Assembly (NCBI RefSeq): GCF_000188055.2
Contig: NZ_AEUZ02000001.1
Location: 248,001-312,000, forward strand
From: Streptococcus urinalis 2285-97
GTDB lineage: Bacteria > Bacillota > Bacilli > Lactobacillales > Streptococcaceae
Reading direction: 5' to 3'
DNA length: 64,000 nt
Shown here: positions 58,517-64,000 of the stretch, in pieces
Layout of the letters: each line of letters opens with the position of its first letter
Numbering within the stretch: the stretch's first letter is position 1
The notes under the pieces: generated by a model
What the model was told of the DNA's origin: nothing
The model's input: the letters and a program-made list of their open reading frames with translations, nothing else
Database searches by the model: none
Made by a program: the position numbers and the translations under genes

Positions 58517-59356
58517 ATGATGTCATATCAAATACCAATTACAATTTGTTCATGGACGCTAGGTGATAAATGTAGCTTTGAAGAACGTGTGAAAGCTACA
58601 AAAGATGCCGGATATGAAGGAATTGGATTAAGAACAGAGAATTACGTAGATGCTCTAAGTGAAGGCTTAACAGATCAGGATATTCTAGCAATTCTTGACA
58701 AATACCAAATGAGAGTTACAGAAGTGGAATATATTGTTCAATGGGCTGAAGAAAATCGATCATATGAACAAAAGTATAAAGAACAGTTATGTTTTCATAT
58801 GTGTCGTCTCTTCAATGTGGAACACATTAACTGTGGTTTAATGGAGAATTATGACATAGCTTATACAGCTCAAAAATTAAAAGAACTTTGCCAAAGAGCT
58901 GGAGATTTAATTATTGGAGTAGAGCCAATGCCATATAGTGGCTTACCAACATTTGAAAAGGCATTTAAAGTTGTTGAGGAATCAAAAGCTAAAAATGCTA
59001 TGTTAATTTTAGATACTTGGCATTGGGTCAGAGCTAATCAAGATTACCATCCACTCACTAAAGAAGAAGCTCAAAAAGTCATTTCGATTCAGATTAACGA
59101 TGCTTATGAAAGACCATATGCAAAGGCTATACTAAGAGATGAATCCATGCATGACCGTTTAGCTCCTGGAACAGGTGCCAAAGATACAGCAAGATTTGTC
59201 AAAATGATTAAAGAGGCAGGAATAATACCAAAAGTGATAGGTGTTGAAGTCATCAATGATGCCCATCTTGAAAAAGGGTTAAATCATATGACAGATTATA
59301 CTTATCAAGCAACTGAGAAAGTCTTGAAAGAAGCTTGGCCAGAATTACTATCATAA
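58517..59356 (+). CDS. Sugar-phosphate isomerase/epimerase family TIM-barrel protein (possible 3-dehydroshikimate dehydratase)
   Basis: 279 residues, xylose-isomerase-like TIM barrel (AP endonuclease 2 family). The likely metal ligands are Glu136 (VGVEPMP), Asp166 and His169 (LDTWHW) and Glu244 (GVEVIND). The start at 58517 (or the next codon, also ATG) follows GAGGGGAG; an ATG further upstream would include the promoter. In catabolic clusters with a quinate/shikimate dehydrogenase, proteins of this fold act as 3-dehydroshikimate dehydratase, which gives protocatechuate. That function is inference here; an isomerase is equally possible. Confidence 0.8.
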   Translation: MMSYQIPITICSWTLGDKCSFEERVKATKDAGYEGIGLRTENYVDALSEGLTDQDILAILDKYQMRVTEVEYIVQWAEENRSYEQKYKEQLCFHMCRLFNVEHINCGLMENYDIAYTAQKLKELCQRAGDLIIGVEPMPYSGLPTFEKAFKVVEESKAKNAMLILDTWHWVRANQDYHPLTKEEAQKVISIQINDAYERPYAKAILRDESMHDRLAPGTGAKDTARFVKMIKEAGIIPKVIGVEVINDAHLEKGLNHMTDYTYQATEKVLKEAWPELLS

Positions 59357-59425
59357 CAGTTTAAAATTTTATGAAAATAAAACTAAAATAATGATAAAAA
59401 ATTATATAATATAAAAGGAGAAATT

Positions 59426-60281
59426 ATGTCTGATCAATGGTTAGGATTAGAAGGAAAAGTTGCAGCAGTCACTGGAGCTGTTGGGGGAATGGGAAAAACA
59501 ATCGTAGAAGAGTTTGCTAAACAAGGAGTAAAGGTTGTCCTTTTGGATATCAAAAAAGAAGAACTTGAAGCTTATGCAAATGAAATTTCTCAAAAATACC
59601 AGGTTGAAACATTAGCGTTGGTTACCAATTCTACCTCAGAAGAAGATGTGGACCGTGCGGTTAGTCAAACAATAGATCATTTTGGGAAAGTGGATATTTT
59701 GGTGAATACGGCAGCCATGTTAAGAGCATGTCCTTTAGAAGACTTGCCCTTGGATGAATGGCGACAAACCGTAGATATTAACCTTACAGGTTATTTCCTT
59801 GTATCACAACGTTTTGGTCGTCAAATGATTAAACAAGGCAAGGGAAATATGGTTCACATATCAACTATTGCTTCCGTTTTTCCAGAAACTTATTCTGCAG
59901 CGTATAGTTCAACAAAAGCTGGTGTCAATATGATGTCACGACAAATGGCAGCAGAATGGGGACAATTTGGTGTTCGAAGTAACTGTATTCAACCTTGTTT
60001 TGTAAAGACACCATGATCAGAAGCATTCTATGCTGATCCTGAAGTTGAAAAAGGACGTAAAGCTTCTAACAGCCAATAAACGCATTGGTAATACGATGGA
60101 TATTGCAAATGCTGTGCTTTATCTAGCAAGTGAACGCTCAGACTACACAAATGGTCATGAACTTCGTGTTGAGGGTGGTTTTGGGATTATGATGGGAGAT
60201 CAAACACCAAAACCAGGTGGGCGCCGTCAATATGCAGAAAAAGAACATAAAGCATATCTTGATCGTATACATAAACAATAA
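59426..60281 (+). pseudogene. Short-chain dehydrogenase/reductase, broken by a stop and a frameshift
   Basis: The ATG at 59426 (AAAGGAG site) begins a normal SDR: GAVGGMGKT (TGxxxGxG-type), NTAA motif and the catalytic YSSTK. TGA at 60014-60016 interrupts after 196 codons (VKTP-stop-SEAFYADPEVEKGRK). About 50 bases on, an extra T near 60065 shifts the frame; the remaining sequence (LTANKRIGNTMDIANAVLYLASE ... HELRVEGGFGI) is a normal SDR C-terminus ending at 60281. Repaired length would be about 284 residues. The catalytic residues lie before the stop, but loss of the substrate loop and C-terminus should abolish activity. Two lesions make sequencing error less likely. Confidence 0.87.
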
Positions 60282-60324
60282 AAATAAAAGAAAAGACCAT
60301 CATTATTGATGGTGAGGAAGAACC

Positions 60325-61596
60325 ATGTTTAAAAACAATAAATACAATCTCACTGCTTTTTTACTTTGGATGACTTACTTTTGTCATGGTATGCAAGCTG
60401 TCTTTATTTCACAAAATGCTAGTTACTTTGCAACAAAATGGCATGTGGCTGCAGCAGCTGTTTTTGGTGTTATTGCCTGGACTGGACTAGGAAAAATTAT
60501 ATTTCTAACATTTGCAGGAACCTTATCAGATAAGGTTGGACGGAAACCCTTGATTGTAGCAGGTTTGATTGGTTATGTGATTATGTTTGGCTCATTTCTA
60601 ATTGCAACCAATATTTGGATGGCAAATATACTTTCATTTATTGGTGGCGCCATGACTTCACTATATGATAGTTCAATTAATCCAGCCTTATTTGAAATTT
60701 TTCCAAAAGAAAAATCAATAGCTAGTATTATTGGTAAAACATTTATTAATATCTCATCAATGCTTTACCCATTATTAGTTGCCTTTATTGTCAGTCACAA
60801 GATTTCAAATGCATTAGCTTTGTGGGTGCCATTTGTCTTGAGTTTTATTATCTTAATTGGTATTTTACTTTCCCATTTTCCTGATAGTGATATTCAAAAA
60901 GAAAAGGGAATTTCAGCTAGTCAAGCTATAAAATACCTTGAAGAAAGTCAAAGTACACAAGGAAATCATTCAACTGTAAAACATCAAAATCAAGCTAATT
61001 TTGCTATTGATGGTGTTGTTCTATCAGCCTTTGCCTTTACGATTTACTCAACTTTCTATTTATTCCAACAAGCATCAAAACTCTATGCTCAAAATGTGAT
61101 TCATATGTCTGAATCAGGTGCTTCTGCAGTAACATCTTATTATCAACTTGGCGGGTTGATTGCAACTGTAGTATTTGCTTTCATCATGGTTCGTGGTGTT
61201 CGAGATATGGCTATTTTAGTCATCAGCCCCATTTTTGCTGGTTTAGCAGGATTGTTAGTCTATTTCTATCCAACAGCAGGAACGCTCACACTTGCAGGTA
61301 TTCTCATTGGATTCTTTGCTGCGGGTGGTTTACTCCAAATGGGGAATGCTGTATTAAATCATTTTTTCGATACCAATAAAGGTCGTAACACAAGTATTTA
61401 TTTCTTTGTTATGTCAGTAGGTTCGTATGTTGTCCCATTAATTGCAGCTAAATTAATTGCTGCAAATCATGCAGATTTAATCATGCTTTTTGTAGCTTTC
61501 TGTGGTTTTGCATCAGCAGCGCTAATGATCTTTACAGGACGTCGTTATAGTCATATCTTTGGTGTTTCTATTTTTTCAAATAGCAACAAAAAATAA
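60325..61596 (+). CDS. MFS transporter
   Basis: 423 residues with about 12 membrane helices and the MFS loop motif SDKVGRKP between helices 2 and 3. It resembles the RbtT/DalT/CsbX-like polyol/organic acid group. Within this cluster a carboxylic or cyclic polyol acid such as quinate or shikimate is a plausible substrate (inference). A 7-bp hairpin (ACCATCA, TTAT, TGATGGT at 60296-60313) sits right before its ribosome site GAGGAAG. The gene is intact. Confidence 0.88.
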   Translation: MFKNNKYNLTAFLLWMTYFCHGMQAVFISQNASYFATKWHVAAAAVFGVIAWTGLGKIIFLTFAGTLSDKVGRKPLIVAGLIGYVIMFGSFLIATNIWMANILSFIGGAMTSLYDSSINPALFEIFPKEKSIASIIGKTFINISSMLYPLLVAFIVSHKISNALALWVPFVLSFIILIGILLSHFPDSDIQKEKGISASQAIKYLEESQSTQGNHSTVKHQNQANFAIDGVVLSAFAFTIYSTFYLFQQASKLYAQNVIHMSESGASAVTSYYQLGGLIATVVFAFIMVRGVRDMAILVISPIFAGLAGLLVYFYPTAGTLTLAGILIGFFAAGGLLQMGNAVLNHFFDTNKGRNTSIYFFVMSVGSYVVPLIAAKLIAANHADLIMLFVAFCGFASAALMIFTGRRYSHIFGVSIFSNSNKK

Positions 61597-61637
61597 AAGA
61601 TAGTATTTTGAAATAAATGTCATGAAAGAGGTATATT

Positions 61638-62519
61638 ATGTCAGAACGTTTATCAGGACACACCTTATTAATAGGATTAATCGCAACTCCTATTCGTCAT
61701 AGTTTATCACCAAAAATGCATAATGAAGCATTTGCTAAGTTAGGTCTAGATTACGCTTATCTTGCTTTTGAGGTTGGTAATGATGAATTAGAAGATGCTG
61801 TAAAAGGTATACGTGCTCTAGGAATACGTGGTGCAAATGTTTCAATGCCAAATAAACAAGCCATTATTCCATATCTAGATGAGTTATCACCAGCTGCCGA
61901 ACTTATTGGTGCAGTTAATACCGTAGTCAATAAAGATGGTGAAGGGCATTTAGTTGGTCATAATACAGATGGTGTAGGAGCTGTTAAAGCTTTAGCTTCA
62001 GAAGGAGTATCTGTCAAGGATCAAATCATAACACTTGCAGGTGCAGGTGGTGCAGGTACTGCCATTGCCGTTCAATTGAGCTTAGATGGCGCAAAAGAAG
62101 TACGAATCTTTAACCCAAATGACCCTACTTATGCAAATGCTGAAAAGACAGTCGAAAAAATCATGAGTAAGACAGATACTAAAGCAAGCATCACAGATAT
62201 TGACAATCAAGAAGCTTTCAAGAAATCAATTGCTGAGTCAAGTATCTATATTGATGCAACTGGAGTTGGTATGGGCAAGCTAATAGACTTAAGCCTTATC
62301 AATGACCCAGAGGTAATCAGACCAGATCTTGTTGTATTTGATGTCGTTTATTCTCCAGCAGAAACAAAATTATTAAAATTTGCAAGAGCTAATGGCGCTA
62401 AAAAGACCATGAATGGTTTAGGTATGATGCTTTATCAAGGTGCTGCAGCCTTCAAACTCTTTACCGGTGAAGATATGACAGTAGATTATATTCATGATCT
62501 TCTATTTAATGATAAATAG
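61638..62519 (+). CDS. Quinate/shikimate dehydrogenase (AroE/YdiB type)
   Basis: 293 residues. The shikimate-binding SLS (Ser22-Ser24), catalytic Lys73 (NVSMPNKQ), GAVNT (91-95) and Asp111 (HNTDG) are all present; the nucleotide loop is GAGGAGTA (135-142). After the second strand it reads RIFNPND rather than the NRTxxK/R of NADP-specific AroE; an acidic residue there favours NAD, as in YdiB/QsuD. This and its place in a LysR-controlled cluster argue for a catabolic rather than biosynthetic role. GAAAGAGG precedes the ATG. A terminator follows. Confidence 0.88.
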   Translation: MSERLSGHTLLIGLIATPIRHSLSPKMHNEAFAKLGLDYAYLAFEVGNDELEDAVKGIRALGIRGANVSMPNKQAIIPYLDELSPAAELIGAVNTVVNKDGEGHLVGHNTDGVGAVKALASEGVSVKDQIITLAGAGGAGTAIAVQLSLDGAKEVRIFNPNDPTYANAEKTVEKIMSKTDTKASITDIDNQEAFKKSIAESSIYIDATGVGMGKLIDLSLINDPEVIRPDLVVFDVVYSPAETKLLKFARANGAKKTMNGLGMMLYQGAAAFKLFTGEDMTVDYIHDLLFNDK

Positions 62520-62522
62520 AAT

Positions 62523-62553
62523 TTAAAAAGATGACCTTTTGTCATCTTTTTAA
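62523..62553 (+). terminator. Terminator after the dehydrogenase gene
   Basis: TTAAAAAGATGAC pairs with GTCATCTTTTTAA around CTTTT. Confidence 0.9.
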
Positions 62554-62696
62554 AATAATAAATGCTAAAACGTAGTTATCAAAGTAAAAAAAACCATCAG
62601 TCATTCATTTATAAAGATGACATACTACTAGCAAATAATATCACGTTTATTAGAATGATTAATAGAGTAGTTCTATTTGGAAATAAAGGAAATAAT

Positions 62697-64000
62697 ATGA
62701 CAAAAAAATTATTAGATAATATAGCACTATCAAGTGGTCAACAACTCAAAAACCGTATGGTTATGGCGCCAATGACGACACAATCTGCCTATTTTGATGG
62801 AACAATCACTGAAGAGCTCATTCGTTACTATGCACAGCGCTCAGGTACTATTGGCACTGTCATAGTAGAAAGTGCTTTCGTTGAAAATAAATGATGATAA
62901 AATTGAAGGTTTAAGCCGTTTAGCGACTGCCATTAAAGATAAAGGGTCAAAAGCATTGATTCAAATTTACCATGCGGGGAGAATGGCTTGGCCAGAGATG
63001 AACGGTGGGGCAACTCCCATTTCAGCTTCAGCAGTAGCTGCCTTGAGACCTGGGGCACCAGTTCCAAATGAAATGACCCATCAAGAAATACTGGATATGA
63101 TTTCCAATTTCAAAGAAGCTATCCGTCGTGCTATCAAAGCGGGTTTTGATGGTGTCGAACTTCATGGGGCCAATACTTATTGATTGCAACAATTTTTGTC
63201 ACCACATTCAAACCGCAGACAAGATGCTTGGGGTGGAACGCTTGAAAAGAGAAGTAAATTTGCAATCAGTATTTTAGAAGCAGCTCACCAAGTAAAAAAA
63301 GAAGAAAAAGTACCAGACTTTATCTTAGGTTACCGCTTCTCTCCAGAAGAAATTGAAGAACCTGGTATCCGTTTTGAAGATAGCTTATTCCTTCTTGAAA
63401 AATTAGCAGAAATTGGTTTAGATTATGTCCATTTTTCTATGGGAATCTATTCACGGACGTCTTTAGTCAATACTAATGATTTAGAACCAACAATAGAAAA
63501 ATACAATAAGAATCGTTCTAACCAATTAGCAAATGTTCCTGTTATTGGAGTAGGATCCATTTTACAAAAAGCAGATGCTCAAGCAGCATTGGATTTAGGA
63601 TATGATTTAGTTGCGGTAGCAAAAGGTTTTCTTATTGAGCCTGATTGGGCCACTAAAATAATGAGAGGAGACCATATTCCTGCATTTGCAGATAGTCATG
63701 AAAGGCAGTCACTTGTAATACCAACGCCTTTATGGCAATTTATGGATGAAACTTTCCATTTAGTAAAAGACAAAGAAGCAGAGGCGCAAAAAGCCAAACG
63801 CCTTAAATCATTGATGGAAAAACCATTGGAATATAAAGCAGGGGAATATCATGTCATGGCTCATGGACATAATAGTGAACTGCCTATGATTGTCACTTTT
63901 AGTGACTCAGAAATTACCTCCATTAAGATAGATAGTGCTGGTGAATCTGCAGGCTTATCTGATTTAGTCTTTGAAAAGATGCCTTCTCAAATCATTGACT
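62697..64000 (+). pseudogene. Old-yellow-enzyme oxidoreductase fused to an FMN-binding domain, broken, runs off the window
   Basis: ATG 62697 (AAAGGA site) starts an OYE-family FMN barrel (LKNRMVMAPMTT, the FMN phosphate/NADH-flavin motif). The frame stops at TGA 62892-62894, in a place where about ten conserved residues (the G-x-x-x-x-G-A loop) seem deleted. It resumes one frame over (NDDKIEGLSRLA...QIYHAGRM...GVELHGANTY) to a second stop, TGA 63181-63183, where relatives have Leu. From 63184 the same frame is open to the window end: SPHSNRR, VIGVGSI, then from about residue 380 a C-terminal FMN_bind domain (AHGHNSELP, TFSDSEI, GESAGLSDLVFEKMPSQII). Fusions of this kind reduce enoates or serve as fumarate-reductase-like electron sinks. 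An upstream ATG at 62562 overlaps a region with no ribosome site and was not used. Confidence 0.85.

Noticed and set aside
62562..62696. N-terminal extension of the OYE gene from an ATG at 62562
   Set aside because: The extension has no family resemblance and no ribosome site, while AAAGGA precedes the ATG at 62697.

Overview
The window is a low-GC Gram-positive chromosome segment from a streptococcus, most likely of the pyogenic group. The evidence is the gene order yqeG-yqeH-yhbY-nadD-yqeK-(isochorismatase)-rsfS-yqeM-tmcAL, an intact CovR/CovS pair next to a DUF177 gene, lemA-htpX, ktrAB-rsmG, nrdR-dnaB-dnaI-der, and an accessory SecA2/SecY2 locus with serine-rich surface proteins. The species cannot be named from the sequence alone.

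Layout. 1-8.9 kb: housekeeping genes (end of rpsF, ssb, rpsR, the yqeG-to-tmcAL ribosome-assembly/NAD/tRNA block, an NAD(P)-binding oxidoreductase, a YebC/PmpR regulator). 8.9-11.7 kb: a very AT-rich island holding a secreted helical protein split by a frameshift. 11.8-24.7 kb: amino-acid and sulfur uptake: an M20 amidohydrolase with a stop at codon 4, a cyst(e)ine-type binding lipoprotein, two metQ copies (the first frameshifted), metN-metI, brnQ, sstT, and an ECF transporter encoded with a SAM-hydrolysing (DUF62) enzyme. Several of these genes have a LysR-type operator centred about 65 bp before the predicted start of transcription. 24.7-36.3 kb: ktrAB, rsmG, lemA-htpX, DUF177, covRS, nrdR, dnaB, dnaI, der. 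36.6-57.4 kb: an adhesin island with an intact operon (gtf3, secY2, asp1, asp2, asp3, secA2, gtfA, gtfB, a small SecE-like protein) for glycosylating and exporting serine-rich repeat proteins, flanked by three substrate genes, all of which are damaged. 57.5-64 kb: a LysR-controlled cluster (TIM-barrel isomerase/dehydratase, SDR, MFS transporter, quinate/shikimate dehydrogenase, old-yellow-enzyme fused to an FMN-binding domain). It looks like quinate/shikimate use or reduction, but two of its enzymes are broken.

The main theme is selective decay. At least seven accessory genes carry nonsense codons or single-base frameshifts, several of them in short A or T runs, while the housekeeping genes among them are open. 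Most striking is a complete, intact glycosylation/export machine whose three visible substrates are all interrupted. The poly-A lesions lie within or before the signal peptides, so switching by slippage should be considered alongside plain pseudogenisation. No tRNA, rRNA, insertion sequence, phage gene or CRISPR array was seen.
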